DNA of 64,000 nt from JAUYQR01 sp963822435 (GTDB taxonomy: Bacteria > Pseudomonadota > Alphaproteobacteria > Rhodobacterales > Rhodobacteraceae). Both the position numbers and the translations under genes were made by a program. Each line of letters begins with the position of its first letter. The first letter of the stretch is position 1. The stretch is from contig CAWGHN010000004.1 in the NCBI GenBank assembly GCA_963822435.1, positions 1,054,001 through 1,118,000 on the forward strand, read 5' to 3'. The notes beneath the pieces were generated by a model that ran no database searches, was not told the DNA's origin, and saw nothing but the letters and a program-made list of their open reading frames with translations. Positions 40,946 through 50,586 of the stretch are shown here, piece after piece.

Positions 40946-42376
40946 TCATTCGCCGTAGCCGACGATGCCCTTCACTTCGCAAAAGTCGTGGATGCCCCAA
41001 TCGGCGTATTCGCGGCCATTGCCGGACTGCTTGTAGCCGCCGAACGGGGCAGAGGTATCCCAGTCGGGGTAGTTCAGGTTGATCGTGCCGGCGCGCAGGC
41101 GGCGCGCGACAGGCTTGGCATCCTCGACCGGGCCGGCGATGTAGGCGGCGAGGCCGTAGATCGTGTCGTTGGCTTGGGTGATCGCATCTTCGATGCTGTC
41201 GTAGGGCTGGATCGCGAGGACCGGCCCGAAGATTTCTTCCTTGGAGATGGTCATGGAATTGACCACGTCGCCAAAGACCGTGGGCCGAACGAACCAGCCG
41301 CGGTTGAGGTCGGCCGGGCGACCGACGCCGCCGGTGACGAGGGTGGCACCTTCGTCGATGCCAGCCTGGATCAGGCGCTGCACCTTGTCGAACTGAAGTT
41401 TCGAGACGAGCGGCCCCATGACGGTGGCCTCATCCCGCGGATCGCCAACCTTTATCGCCTCGGCAGCTTCTTTCGCCGCTGCAAGGGCCTCGGCGTGCCG
41501 CGCGCGGGGCACCAGCATCCGGGTCGGCGCATCGCAGGATTGGCCAGTATTCGACATCACGGCGGTGACACCGGCGGCGACGGCTTCGGCGATGTTCGCC
41601 GTGGGCAGGATGATGTTGGGGGATTTGCCGCCCATTTCCTGCGCCACGCGCTTGGCGGTGGGGGCGGCGGCGGCAGCGATCTGCGTGCCGGCACGGGTGG
41701 AACCGGTAAAGGACACCATGTCGACCTCGGGGTGCGTCGACATGCGCGCGCCAACCTCGGGCCCCGCGCCGTGGACGAGGTTGAACACACCCGGCGGCAC
41801 GCCCGCATCATGGCAGACCTGCGCGAAGAGGGTGCCGGAAAGAGGGGCGATTTCGGACGGCTTCAAGACCATCGTGCAGCCTGCGATCAGCGCCGGGGCG
41901 ACCTTGCAGGCGATCTGGTTCATCGGCCAGTTCCACGGCGTGATCAGCGAGCAGACGCCGATGCCTTCGTAGATGATCCGGGTGGTGCCACGATTGTATT
42001 CCCAGACCATTTCCTCGGCGGCCTTGATCGTGGCCTCCATGTGGACCTGACCGGCCCAGGCCTGTGCGGCACGCGCCCAGGTGATCGGCGCGCCCATTTC
42101 GGTGGACATGACCTGAGCGAAGTCTTCGTAGCGATCGTTGTAAACCTCCAGCACCCGCTTCATGACGGCGATGCGTTCGGCGACCGGGCGGTAGGTCCAG
42201 CTATCGAATGCGGCACGGGCAGCGAGGATGGCGCGGTCGGCGTCGGCTTCGTTGCCCATCGCGACTTCGCAGACGATTTCCTCGGTCGCGGGGTTTTCGA
42301 CACCCATCCGCGCTTTTGAAATGGGGTCGACCCACTGACCATTGATGTAGAATTTCAGCATGTTGGCGGGGATCAT
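40946..42376 (-). CDS. NAD(P)-dependent aldehyde dehydrogenase
   Basis: The 476-residue ALDH has ITPWNWPMNQIACKVAPALI (NAD site), the catalytic Glu in AQEMGGKSPNIIL and catalytic Cys in NTGQSCDAPTRMLV, and a C-terminal FGGYKQSGNGREYADWGI motif. It could oxidise betaine aldehyde, a semialdehyde or formaldehyde-derived product; specificity is not readable. The start follows GAGG that overlaps the stop of mttB, seven bases away, showing a tight operon. Confidence 0.93.
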   Translation of the reverse strand: MIPANMLKFYINGQWVDPISKARMGVENPATEEIVCEVAMGNEADADRAILAARAAFDSWTYRPVAERIAVMKRVLEVYNDRYEDFAQVMSTEMGAPITWARAAQAWAGQVHMEATIKAAEEMVWEYNRGTTRIIYEGIGVCSLITPWNWPMNQIACKVAPALIAGCTMVLKPSEIAPLSGTLFAQVCHDAGVPPGVFNLVHGAGPEVGARMSTHPEVDMVSFTGSTRAGTQIAAAAAPTAKRVAQEMGGKSPNIILPTANIAEAVAAGVTAVMSNTGQSCDAPTRMLVPRARHAEALAAAKEAAEAIKVGDPRDEATVMGPLVSKLQFDKVQRLIQAGIDEGATLVTGGVGRPADLNRGWFVRPTVFGDVVNSMTISKEEIFGPVLAIQPYDSIEDAITQANDTIYGLAAYIAGPVEDAKPVARRLRAGTINLNYPDWDTSAPFGGYKQSGNGREYADWGIHDFCEVKGIVGYGE

Positions 42377-42383
42377 TGAGACC

Positions 42384-43937
42384 TCACTTGAAGTAGATGT
42401 TGTATTTTGCCCGGATCATTGCGTCGATTTCCGGATCGATCCGGCTGCCAGCCTTGGCGAGAATCGCATTCTTGCGGGCAATCGCGGTATCAAGCAACAG
42501 GGGTTTGCCAGCCTCGTTCCATTCCTTTGGCGACATGCGGTTGCCGACCTTGGGATAGATGTATTCGGTCTGCATCAGACGCAGCGTCTGGTCAGAGCCA
42601 AGGTAGTGGCCGGGGCCGCCAAGGCAGACCTCTTTCATCGCGTCAAGCGAGGTGGTGTCGGGGGTCACGTCGATGCCGCGCACAAGGCGCATGGTCTGGC
42701 CGAGAAGGTCGTCGCCAAGGACGAGCGACTCAAGGCAGAAGCCAAGGAGCGAGGCGTGCATCCCGACCGCCTCGTAGCACATGTTCAGACCGGCAAGACC
42801 GGCGAGGGCGTTGGTGATGCCTTGCTCCCACCCGGCCTGCATGTCGGGGAGTTTGCTGTCGCTGATGCCCGAAGCAGCGCCGCCCGGCAGGTCGTAGAAG
42901 CGGTGCATCTGGGCGCAGCCTGCGGTCAGAAGTGCCTGTTCGGCGCTGCCGCCGGACATCGCACCTGTGCGCAGGTCACTGACGAAGGGCCACGTGCCGA
43001 AGATGCAAGGCGCGCCCTTCTTGATCGAATTGGCGTAGACGACGCCGGCCAGACATTCCGCAACGGCCTGCACGATAGTCAGCGCGATGGGGGCCGGAGC
43101 GGTAGCCCCCGCCTGCCCTGCGGAGAGGAGCAGCATCGGCATGCCACGGCGGATGCAATCCTCCATCGTGATGCAGGATTCCTCGGCGAATTTCATCGGG
43201 GGGACGACGAAGCAGTTGGAATTGCTGACGAACGGGCGTTCCAGCCACTTTTCCTCGCCACCCGCAACCATGTGGATCAGGTCAAAGCAATCGGCAACAT
43301 GCGCGGGGTCGGAGAACGAGGTGCCGACGTGTTTGACCGTGCCCGACAGGCTGCCGTAGAGGGTGTTGAGATCCATTTCGCGGTTATCCACCACGTCGCG
43401 GCAGACCATCGTGCGCTGGTAGAAGTGGATGTTGTCGAGGTTGTCGACGAGGCGGGCGGCATCATAGAGGTCTTGCGCGGTCGAATCGCGGTATTCCAGC
43501 GTGATCGGGTCGACGATATGCACCGCAGCGCCAGCCGTGCCGTAGTGGACGTTGCTGCCCGACAGGTGCAGGTCGTAGCGCGGGTCGCGGGCGTGGAGCG
43601 TGATGTCGCGGGCGGCGACGGCCAGCATGTCTTCGACCAGCGCGCGGGGAAAACGCAGGCGGCCGTCGTCGCCTTGGATCGCGCCGGCTTTGGTCATGAT
43701 CTCCACCCCCGAGGGCGGGGCTTGCGAAAGGCCGATCTGTTCCAGCGCATCAAGGGCGGCCGCGTGGATCTGGCGCACGCCTTCGTCGGTCAAAGGCTTG
43801 TAGCGGCCGCCAGGCATGCCGGGGCGGACGGGGCGCACATCGTCGCTCAGTGGAGCCGCGCGCATCGCCACGCGGGCCGAGCGGCCGCCGGGGCGGCGAG
43901 CGCGGGCGGGTTCGCAGATGTCGCCAAGGTCGGTCAT
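42384..43937 (-). CDS. MttB-superfamily methyltransferase, non-pyrrolysine type
   Basis: The 517-residue protein belongs to the MttB (trimethylamine methyltransferase) superfamily. Landmarks are GGRYKPLTDEGVRQIHAAAL, TAGAAVHIVDPITLEYRDS, VCRDVVDNREMDLNTLYGSL and RPFVSNSNCFVVPPMKFAEE. It has no in-frame amber (UAG) codon, so it is not the pyrrolysine enzyme. Characterised non-Pyl members demethylate quaternary amines (glycine betaine, proline betaine, carnitine) by methyl transfer to a corrinoid protein. No corrinoid protein is encoded next to it; instead two FAD/GcvT enzymes precede it in the operon. Confidence 0.93.
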   Translation of the reverse strand: MTDLGDICEPARARRPGGRSARVAMRAAPLSDDVRPVRPGMPGGRYKPLTDEGVRQIHAAALDALEQIGLSQAPPSGVEIMTKAGAIQGDDGRLRFPRALVEDMLAVAARDITLHARDPRYDLHLSGSNVHYGTAGAAVHIVDPITLEYRDSTAQDLYDAARLVDNLDNIHFYQRTMVCRDVVDNREMDLNTLYGSLSGTVKHVGTSFSDPAHVADCFDLIHMVAGGEEKWLERPFVSNSNCFVVPPMKFAEESCITMEDCIRRGMPMLLLSAGQAGATAPAPIALTIVQAVAECLAGVVYANSIKKGAPCIFGTWPFVSDLRTGAMSGGSAEQALLTAGCAQMHRFYDLPGGAASGISDSKLPDMQAGWEQGITNALAGLAGLNMCYEAVGMHASLLGFCLESLVLGDDLLGQTMRLVRGIDVTPDTTSLDAMKEVCLGGPGHYLGSDQTLRLMQTEYIYPKVGNRMSPKEWNEAGKPLLLDTAIARKNAILAKAGSRIDPEIDAMIRAKYNIYFK

Positions 43938-44015
43938 GATGCGTTACTCCCGCAGGTCAAATCGTCGATTTCGGTGAAGCAGGCCGTTCCGCTGCCGCCC
44001 CGCGCGGATGGCGGC

Positions 44016-46478
44016 TCATGCGCGCACCCGTTCGGATTTAGGATCGTGCATCGGAGCGAGCGAAGCGACGGCCTTGTGACGCTGACCGGCAACCTCGATC
44101 TCATAGCTGGAACCAAGGATATCGGCGTCGGTCTGACCCTTGCACGGAACATAGCCCATGCCGATGGCACCGCCGAGGAAGTGGCCATAGTTGCCCGATG
44201 TGACAGGTCCGACGATCTGACCGTCACGGACAAGGGCTTCGTTGTGGAAGAGAAGCGGCTCGGGGTCGACCAGACGAAACTGGACAAGCTTGCGCGGCAC
44301 GCCGTCCTCCTCGCGCCGCAGCACAGCCTCGCGACCGATGTAGGCGGGTTTCTTGCGGCTGGCGGTAAAGCCGAGGCCCGCGTCAAGAACATGGTCTTCG
44401 TCGGTGATGTCGTGGCCCCAGTGGCGGTAGGCTTTCTCGATACGGCAACTGTCGAGGGTATGGAGGCCGCAGAGCTTCAGCCCAAGGTCCGCCCCCGCCG
44501 CCTCGATCGCCTCGAACACATGGGCGGTCTGGTCGGCGCTCACATAAAGCTCCCAGCCAAGCTCGCCCACATAGGTGACCCGGTGCGCGCGGGCAAGGCC
44601 CATTCCCGCCTCGATTTCGCGTGCGGTGCCAAAGGGGTGGGCGGCGTTGCTGAAGTCCGCCGGGCTGAGCCGCTGCATCAACGCGCGCGATTTCGGCCCC
44701 ATGACGCAAAGCACGGATTCGGCGGCGGTCATATCGGTGATCACGGCAAAATCTTCGCCGACATGGGCGCGCAGCCACGCGAGGTTGCGTGGCAAGGTAG
44801 CGCCGGGGACGACCAGCAGGTAAGCGGTCTCGGAGAGCCGCGTCACGGTAAGATCGGCCTCTATCCCCCCGCGATCATTGAGGAACATGGTATAAACGAT
44901 GCGGCCCGTGGCCACATCCATCTCGGCCGAGGCGACGCGGTTCAGAAAGCGGCAGGCGTCCCGTCCCTCGACCCGGATCTTGCCAAACGAGGTCATGTCG
45001 AAAAAGCCGACGCCCTCGCGCACTGCCATGTGTTCGGCGCGCTGGTTGTCGAACCAGTTCTGCCGTTTCCAGGAATAGCGATACTCTCGCTCTTGCCCGT
45101 CATTGGCGAACCAGTTGGCGCGCTCCCATCCGGCAACCTCACCAAAGACCGCCCCACGGGCCTTCAGGTGATCGTGGATCGGCGAGCGGCGCACCCCGCG
45201 CGAGGTGACGACTTGCCGGTAGGGGAAGTGATCGGCGTAAAGAAGGCCAAGCGTTTCGGACACCCGCTCCTTCAGGTAGCTGCGGTTGCGCTGGAAGGGC
45301 TGGGCGCGGCGGATATCGACCTCCCACAGATCGAAGGGCGCCTCGCCCTCGGTGATCCAGTGCGCCAGCGCCATGCCAGCCCCACCCGACCCGGCGATGC
45401 CGACCGAGTTGTAACCCGCGGCCACCCAGTATCCGCCCAGTTCCGGCGCCTCGCCCAGATAGTAGCGATCGTCCGGGGTAAAGCTTTCCGGACCGTTGAA
45501 GAAGGTGTGGATGCCGGCGGTCTGGAACAGAGGCAGGCGGTTCATCGCGTGTTCGAGGATCGGCTGGAAGTGGTCCCAATCCTCGGGCAGCGTGTCGAAC
45601 ATGAAATCGTCGCGGATGCCCGACTGGCCCCAGCCCGTCATGCCCCAAGGCTTGGCCCGGGGCTCGAAGGCGCCGACCATCATCTTGCCTGCGTCAGATT
45701 TGTAATAGGCGCATTCGTCCGGCACCCGCAGGACGGGCAGATGGCCAAGCCCCTCGACGGGTTCGGTGACAAGGTAGAAATGCTCGCAGGCATGCAGCGG
45801 CAGGGTGACGCCCGAAGCCTCGGCCAGGTCACGCCCCCACATGCCGCCGCAGTTCACCACGACATCGGTGGCGATGTGGCCGGGTTCGCCATCCGCGCCG
45901 ATGTAATCGACGCCGGTGACACGGCCCGCCGCCTTCGTCACCCCAGTGACCCTGGTATGCTCGAAAATCTGCGCGCCGCGCATCCGGGCACCCTTGGCCA
46001 GCGCCATCGCGATGTTGGCCGGATCGCATTGGCCATCGAGCGGCAAGGCCACCGCCCCCACGACGCCCTCGATGTTCAAATGCGGATACTTCGCCTTCGC
46101 CTCGGCCGGCGAAATCTCGTGCACCTCGACATCGAAGATCCGCGCGACGGTGGCTTGGCGCAACAGCTCCTCATGGCGCGCCTCGGTCAGCGCCACCGAG
46201 ATGCTGCCCACCTGCCGCATCCCCGTTTCCACCCCGGTTTCAGCGGCAAGCTTGACGTAAAGATCGGCGGAATACTTCGCCAGCCGTGTCATGTTGGCAG
46301 ACCCGCGCAATTGCCCGATCAGCCCGGCGGCGTGCCATGTGGTGCCGCTGGTCAACTGCTTGCGCTCCAGCAGCACCACATCGCTCCAGCCCATCCTGGC
46401 CAGATGATAGGCCACCGAACAGCCCGACACCCCGCCCCCGATGACGACCGCCCGTGCCTGCCTTGGAATCTCAGCCAT
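44016..46478 (-). CDS. Dimethylglycine/sarcosine dehydrogenase-like FAD enzyme with GcvT domain (1)
   Basis: The 820-residue protein has an N-terminal FAD-dependent oxidoreductase (DAO) domain with VVIGGGVSGCSVAYHLARMG and SGTTWHAAGLIGQLRGSANM, followed by a FAO linker and C-terminal GcvT-like folate-binding domains (NRVASAEMDVATGRIVYTML-like segment NRVASAEMDVATGRIVYTMF). Such enzymes oxidatively remove an N-methyl group and pass the carbon to tetrahydrofolate. It lies second in the operon, between a similar enzyme and mttB. The substrate (dimethylglycine, sarcosine or another N-methylamine) is not fixed by sequence. Confidence 0.92.
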   Translation of the reverse strand: MAEIPRQARAVVIGGGVSGCSVAYHLARMGWSDVVLLERKQLTSGTTWHAAGLIGQLRGSANMTRLAKYSADLYVKLAAETGVETGMRQVGSISVALTEARHEELLRQATVARIFDVEVHEISPAEAKAKYPHLNIEGVVGAVALPLDGQCDPANIAMALAKGARMRGAQIFEHTRVTGVTKAAGRVTGVDYIGADGEPGHIATDVVVNCGGMWGRDLAEASGVTLPLHACEHFYLVTEPVEGLGHLPVLRVPDECAYYKSDAGKMMVGAFEPRAKPWGMTGWGQSGIRDDFMFDTLPEDWDHFQPILEHAMNRLPLFQTAGIHTFFNGPESFTPDDRYYLGEAPELGGYWVAAGYNSVGIAGSGGAGMALAHWITEGEAPFDLWEVDIRRAQPFQRNRSYLKERVSETLGLLYADHFPYRQVVTSRGVRRSPIHDHLKARGAVFGEVAGWERANWFANDGQEREYRYSWKRQNWFDNQRAEHMAVREGVGFFDMTSFGKIRVEGRDACRFLNRVASAEMDVATGRIVYTMFLNDRGGIEADLTVTRLSETAYLLVVPGATLPRNLAWLRAHVGEDFAVITDMTAAESVLCVMGPKSRALMQRLSPADFSNAAHPFGTAREIEAGMGLARAHRVTYVGELGWELYVSADQTAHVFEAIEAAGADLGLKLCGLHTLDSCRIEKAYRHWGHDITDEDHVLDAGLGFTASRKKPAYIGREAVLRREEDGVPRKLVQFRLVDPEPLLFHNEALVRDGQIVGPVTSGNYGHFLGGAIGMGYVPCKGQTDADILGSSYEIEVAGQRHKAVASLAPMHDPKSERVRA

Positions 46479-46525
46479 TCATCTGTCCTCAAATATCCCG
46501 GGGGTCCGGGGGCTGGCCCCCGGTC
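46478..46525. repeat. Intergenic GGATATTT repeat, copy F, with hairpin (inverted)
   Basis: The minus strand reads CCGGGGG-loop-CCCCCGG, then ACCCCCGGGATATTTGAGG and ACAGATGAATG. It lies between the two FAD/GcvT enzyme genes; the repeat edge overlaps the start codon of the downstream gene. Confidence 0.75.
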
Positions 46526-46531
46526 GGCCCG

Positions 46532-48958
46532 TCACGCCTTGATCCGCTCGTTTTTCGCATCCCAGGCCGCGCCAAGGCCCAGCACTTCCGCCGCCAGCCG
46601 CTCGCCGTAAACCTCCACCTCCAGAGCCGTTCCCGGCACCGCAAGATCGGCCCTCAACATTCCCAGCGCCACCCCATGCCCGACGCGGTGGCCCATTGCG
46701 GCCGAAGTCACCTCGCCGACGATGCGGCCCTGATGCCAAAGGTTGGCCATGTAAGGCGGGTCGGCGGGGCCGGTGGCAACCTTCAGGGCGACGAAACGTT
46801 TGGTCACGCCGCGCTGTTTCTCGGCCGCAAGCGCTGCCTTGCCGGGAAACTCCTTGGTCCAGTCGATGAACCGCTCGAGGCCGCCTTCCAGCAGCGAATA
46901 GTCGGTGGACAGATCACCCTTCCAGGCCCGGTAGCCCTTTTCGATGCGCAGGCTGTTCAGCGCCCGCATGCCGAACGGCACCGCGCCGCTTTGCAAGAGC
47001 GCGTCGTAGATCGTTTGCGCATCGGCCCGGTCGCAATGGATTTCCCAGCCAAGCTCGCCCGCAAAACTGACGCGGACAAGTGCCACGTCGCGGCCCGCAA
47101 CCTTGGCGAAATACTGGATCGACAGCCACGGCAGCGACAGGTCGGCCTCGGTGATGGGGGCGAGGATATCGCGAGCCTTCGGGCCGGTGACGATGAAACA
47201 GTGGATGCGGTCGGACCAGTCTTCCAGCGTCACGCTGTCGGGCAAGCCCCGGCGGATCAGGTCGGCATCGTGCTTTTGCGCGACGGCGGCGGTAATCACG
47301 CCAATGTCTTCATCGTTGAACGGCAGCACCGTCATTTCGGTCACGATCCGGCCACGCGCATCGGCGAAGTAGGCCAGCCCGATCTTGCCGTCGGGTGGCA
47401 GGCGGCTGGCGGTCAGGCTATCCAGATGCGCGCGGGCACCGGGGCCGGAAAGGCGGAGGCGGGTGAAGCCGGGCAGGTCCAGCACCCCTGCCCCGTCGCG
47501 CACGGCAGCACATTCGGCGGCGATGCGGGCCTCCCACGGGCCGGCGCGGTTCCACGTCTGCGTCGCCTCCCACGAAGTGTCGTCACCGGGGTGCGCGAAC
47601 CATTCGGCGCGTTCCCAGCCGTTGTAAGGCGCCATGACGGCGCCCAGGGCCTTCACTCGTTCATGCACCGGCGACAGTTTGCGATCGGGGGCTGCCGGCC
47701 AGCGTGCCATCGGGAAATGCATCCCGTATTCGTGGCCGTAGACCTCCATCCCCTTCTGGACGCAGTAGTCTTGATCTTCCCAGCCGGTGAAGCGGCGTGG
47801 GTCGCAAGACCACATGTCCCATTCGGTGCCGCCTTCGGTGACCCATTCGGCCAGAACCTTGCCCGCGCCGCCGGCCTGACAGATGCCGAAGGTGAACACA
47901 CAAGCCTCGAACGCGTTCGGAACGCCGGGCATCGGGCCGATCAGCGGGTTGCCGTCCGGGGTGTAGGGAATCGGGCCGTTGATGACCTTGGTCAGCGCGG
48001 CCTTTTCCAGCAGCGGCACGCGGGCCATCGCGTCGGCGATGTACCATTCCAACCGCTCCAGATCGTCGGGAAACAACTGGAACGAAAAGTCCTGCGGGAA
48101 CGGGTCGTCGGGCGTGTTCCAGTGCGCGCGGCAGTTGCGTTCATACGGGCCAAGGTTGAAGCCGTGCTTTTCCTGACGCAGATAGTAAGAGCTGTCGACG
48201 TCGCGCAGAAGCGGCAGCTTGCCCCCGGTTTCGGCCGAATGGGCGGCGATTTCGGGGATGGTGTCGAACAGCATGTATTGATGGCTCATCACCATCATCG
48301 GCAGGTCGCGCTTGAACATCTTGGCGACTTCGCGGGCGTAATAGCCGGCGGCGTTCACCACGTATTCGGCGCGGACCTCGCCTTTTGGGGTGGACAGCAC
48401 CCACTCCGTCCCGGTCCAGCGCGCGTCGGTGACCGGGCAGAACCGTTCCACCCGCGCGCCAAGGTTGCGCGCACCCTTGGCAAGCGCCTGGGTCAGTTGT
48501 GCCGGATCAATGTCGCCATCATAGGGGTCGAAAAGTGCGCCGGACAGATCGTGGGTTTCGACGAAGGGATACTTCGCGCGGATTTCGTCAGGGCCGAGGA
48601 TCGCGAGGTCCATGCCTTGCGTGCGTCCCATGCCGACGACACGCTTGAATTCCTGCAACCGCTCCGGCGAATGGCCAAGGCGGACCGACCCGGTCACGTG
48701 ATAGTTCATCGGGTAATCGACCGCCGCGCCGAGGCCGCGGTAAAGGCCCGCGGAATAGCGCTGCATGTTCATGATCGACCACGAGGCCGAGAAGGTCGGC
48801 ACGTTGCCCGCCGCGTGCCAGGTGGAACCGGCGGTCAGTTCGTTCTTTTCCAAAAGCAGGCAGTCGGTCCAGCCAGCCTTGGCCAGATGGTAAAGGCACG
48901 ACGCCCCGACAGCGCCGCCGCCGATGATGACCACCCGTGCGCTTGCAAATTCGGTCAT
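46532..48958 (-). CDS. Dimethylglycine/sarcosine dehydrogenase-like FAD enzyme with GcvT domain (2)
   Basis: The 808-residue protein has the same layout as its neighbour: FAD motif VVIIGGGAVGASCLYHLAKA, the flavinylation-region TAGSTWHAAGNVPTFSASWS, central DAO/FAO domains, and C-terminal GcvT domains ending AAMGHRVGHGVALGMLRADL. It is the first gene of the operon. The start at 48958 follows GGGAGGG; an in-frame codon at 49012 is too far upstream. Two such paralogues in one operon imply two successive N-demethylation steps. Confidence 0.92.
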   Translation of the reverse strand: MTEFASARVVIIGGGAVGASCLYHLAKAGWTDCLLLEKNELTAGSTWHAAGNVPTFSASWSIMNMQRYSAGLYRGLGAAVDYPMNYHVTGSVRLGHSPERLQEFKRVVGMGRTQGMDLAILGPDEIRAKYPFVETHDLSGALFDPYDGDIDPAQLTQALAKGARNLGARVERFCPVTDARWTGTEWVLSTPKGEVRAEYVVNAAGYYAREVAKMFKRDLPMMVMSHQYMLFDTIPEIAAHSAETGGKLPLLRDVDSSYYLRQEKHGFNLGPYERNCRAHWNTPDDPFPQDFSFQLFPDDLERLEWYIADAMARVPLLEKAALTKVINGPIPYTPDGNPLIGPMPGVPNAFEACVFTFGICQAGGAGKVLAEWVTEGGTEWDMWSCDPRRFTGWEDQDYCVQKGMEVYGHEYGMHFPMARWPAAPDRKLSPVHERVKALGAVMAPYNGWERAEWFAHPGDDTSWEATQTWNRAGPWEARIAAECAAVRDGAGVLDLPGFTRLRLSGPGARAHLDSLTASRLPPDGKIGLAYFADARGRIVTEMTVLPFNDEDIGVITAAVAQKHDADLIRRGLPDSVTLEDWSDRIHCFIVTGPKARDILAPITEADLSLPWLSIQYFAKVAGRDVALVRVSFAGELGWEIHCDRADAQTIYDALLQSGAVPFGMRALNSLRIEKGYRAWKGDLSTDYSLLEGGLERFIDWTKEFPGKAALAAEKQRGVTKRFVALKVATGPADPPYMANLWHQGRIVGEVTSAAMGHRVGHGVALGMLRADLAVPGTALEVEVYGERLAAEVLGLGAAWDAKNERIKA

Positions 48959-49032
48959 CGTTGCCCTCCCGTTTCTTCGCGCCACTATCATGCCGCGTGC
49001 GGTGGCTTTCAATTCGGCAAACGGCAGCCTAT

Positions 49033-49051
49033 TGATCGAAGAACCCGATCA
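49033..49051. promoter_or_regulatory. Candidate LysR-type operator
   Basis: TGATCG-N7-CGATCA lies in the 102-base gap between the LysR gene and the methylamine operon. The size and T...A ends fit a LysR recognition site. Confidence 0.4.
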
Positions 49052-49060
49052 GAGGACGCC

Positions 49061-49903
49061 ATGCAGATCGAGCTTCTGGATACCTTTCTTGACCTTGCCG
49101 AAACGCGCAGTTTTCACCGAACGTCGGACCGGCTGGGGATCACGCAATCCACCGTGTCGTCGCGCGTGACGGCGTTGGAACAAGCTGTGGGGTCGCGGCT
49201 TTTCGACCGGTCGCGGGCAGGCACGGATCTGACGGCAGAGGGCAAGCGGTTCGAGCCGCATGCCCGCGCCTTGCGCCACGAATGGAACGAGGCGCGGCGG
49301 CGGATCCAGATTCCGCAAGGGGCGGCGCATCTGGTGCGACTGGGCATCCAGAACGATCTGGCGGCGCTGTATCTGGGCGACTGGATGACGGGGTTCCGGC
49401 AAGCTCTGCCCGAAGCCGCGTTCTACATCGAGCCGGATTACTCCAACCAGATGTGCGCCGATCTGCTGACGGGAATTCTGGATTTCGCGGTGATGTTCAG
49501 CCCCAAACCGCACCCCGACCTGCATTTCGAAAGTGTGGGCGATGTGGGGTATCGCATGGTTTCAACCGATACCGATCGCTTGGCAGAGGTGACGGCGGAT
49601 CGCTTTGTCTTCGCCCATTTCTCGCCCGCGTTCGAGGAAATGCATCGCCAGTTGACGCCGGGGCTGGCGGGGGCCGCCGTTTCGGTGGGCCAATCGGCGT
49701 CGGTGGTTTCACTGCTCATGGCGATGGGCGGGTCGGGCTATGTGCTGGAAAAGACCGCCGAGGCGTTGACAGCGGGTGGCTTCCGGCTGGTGGCGGATGC
49801 GCCGGTCTTGCGCCAGCCGGTGTTTGCGGCGCTGCACATCCGGCACCGGATCGCGCCGTTGCACCGGCGGCTGGCGCAATTGGTGGCACGGCATCTGGCC
49901 TAG
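49061..49903 (+). CDS. LysR-family regulator of the methylamine operon
   Basis: The 280-residue protein starts QIELLDTFLDLAETRSFHRT and SDRLGITQSTVSSRVTALEQ, a LysR HTH, followed by a LysR-substrate domain. It is divergent from the two FAD/GcvT dehydrogenases, with a symmetrical site between, so it most likely controls that operon. Reading further upstream would run through the opposite-strand gene and is discarded. It is convergent with hutC and shares four bases with its stop. Confidence 0.9.
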   Translation: MQIELLDTFLDLAETRSFHRTSDRLGITQSTVSSRVTALEQAVGSRLFDRSRAGTDLTAEGKRFEPHARALRHEWNEARRRIQIPQGAAHLVRLGIQNDLAALYLGDWMTGFRQALPEAAFYIEPDYSNQMCADLLTGILDFAVMFSPKPHPDLHFESVGDVGYRMVSTDTDRLAEVTADRFVFAHFSPAFEEMHRQLTPGLAGAAVSVGQSASVVSLLMAMGGSGYVLEKTAEALTAGGFRLVADAPVLRQPVFAALHIRHRIAPLHRRLAQLVARHLA

Positions 49904-50586
49904 AACGTCATCTGCACCCGATGCCCCGGCGCATGGGCAAGGCGGACGTAGGTAACAGGGCCAAGGGTGCCGAAGGTGGTGCGCTCGGCGATGAAAAGCG
50001 CGGTGCCCAGGGGTACGCCAAGGACGGCCGCTTCGCGCAATGTCGCGGCTTCGGCAGTGAAGGTGATGTCGCCGGATACGAGGCTGACATGGGTCACCAG
50101 CCATTCGTTGGCGCTCAGCGCGCCGAAATCGGGGGCCGTGTTTGGCAGGACGGCGGGGTTCAGCCAGCGGTCTTCCAGCACATAGGGCCGCCCGCCTGCC
50201 ATGTGCAGGGTTTCCAGATGGCGCAGGATGGCACCTTCGGGCAGACCGAGGCGCGAGGTGACGGGAACCGGGGCGGGGCATGTATCGTCGGCCAGAAGGT
50301 CGAAACCGTGGGTCAGGCCCTTCGCTTCCACATCCTGCCGGATCACCGGAATATCCAGCTTTGCGCGGCGGACGGGAAGTTCGGCAACCCGGGTTCCGGC
50401 GCGTTTCTTGCGTTCGATCACGCCCGCCTCGGCCAGATCACGCAGCGCACGGTTGACGGTGGCGCGGGCGACGTTGAATTCCTGCGCAAGGCTTTCCTCG
50501 CCGGGAATAAGTCCACCGGGAGGCCATTGGCGCGCGCGGATGCGGCGCAGAACCTCGGCGCGGACCGCTTCCCATCCGCCGGTCAT
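49900..50586 (-). CDS. hutC: Histidine utilisation repressor, GntR/HutC family
   Basis: HutC represses the hut genes and is released by urocanate. The 228-residue protein has a GntR winged helix (GEESLAQEFNVARATVNRAL) and a UTRA effector domain. It is coupled to hutF by an ATGA overlap on the minus strand; hutI, hutH and hutU run divergently. The likely operator lies at 51946. Confidence 0.93.
   Translation of the reverse strand: MTGGWEAVRAEVLRRIRARQWPPGGLIPGEESLAQEFNVARATVNRALRDLAEAGVIERKKRAGTRVAELPVRRAKLDIPVIRQDVEAKGLTHGFDLLADDTCPAPVPVTSRLGLPEGAILRHLETLHMAGGRPYVLEDRWLNPAVLPNTAPDFGALSANEWLVTHVSLVSGDITFTAEAATLREAAVLGVPLGTALFIAERTTFGTLGPVTYVRLAHAPGHRVQMTF

Noticed and set aside
42384..43937. 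Pyrrolysine-containing MttB
   Set aside because: The frame has no internal amber codon, so pyrrolysine is not encoded.
42360..46610. 1416-codon open frame on the plus strand
   Set aside because: It lies antisense to mttB and the first FAD/GcvT gene, which have strong family motifs; high GC makes long open frames opposite real genes common. No recognisable domain and odd composition.
46454..49060. N-terminal extension of the LysR protein
   Set aside because: The frame is open far upstream but antisense to a FAD/GcvT gene; the LysR fold starts at ATG 49061.
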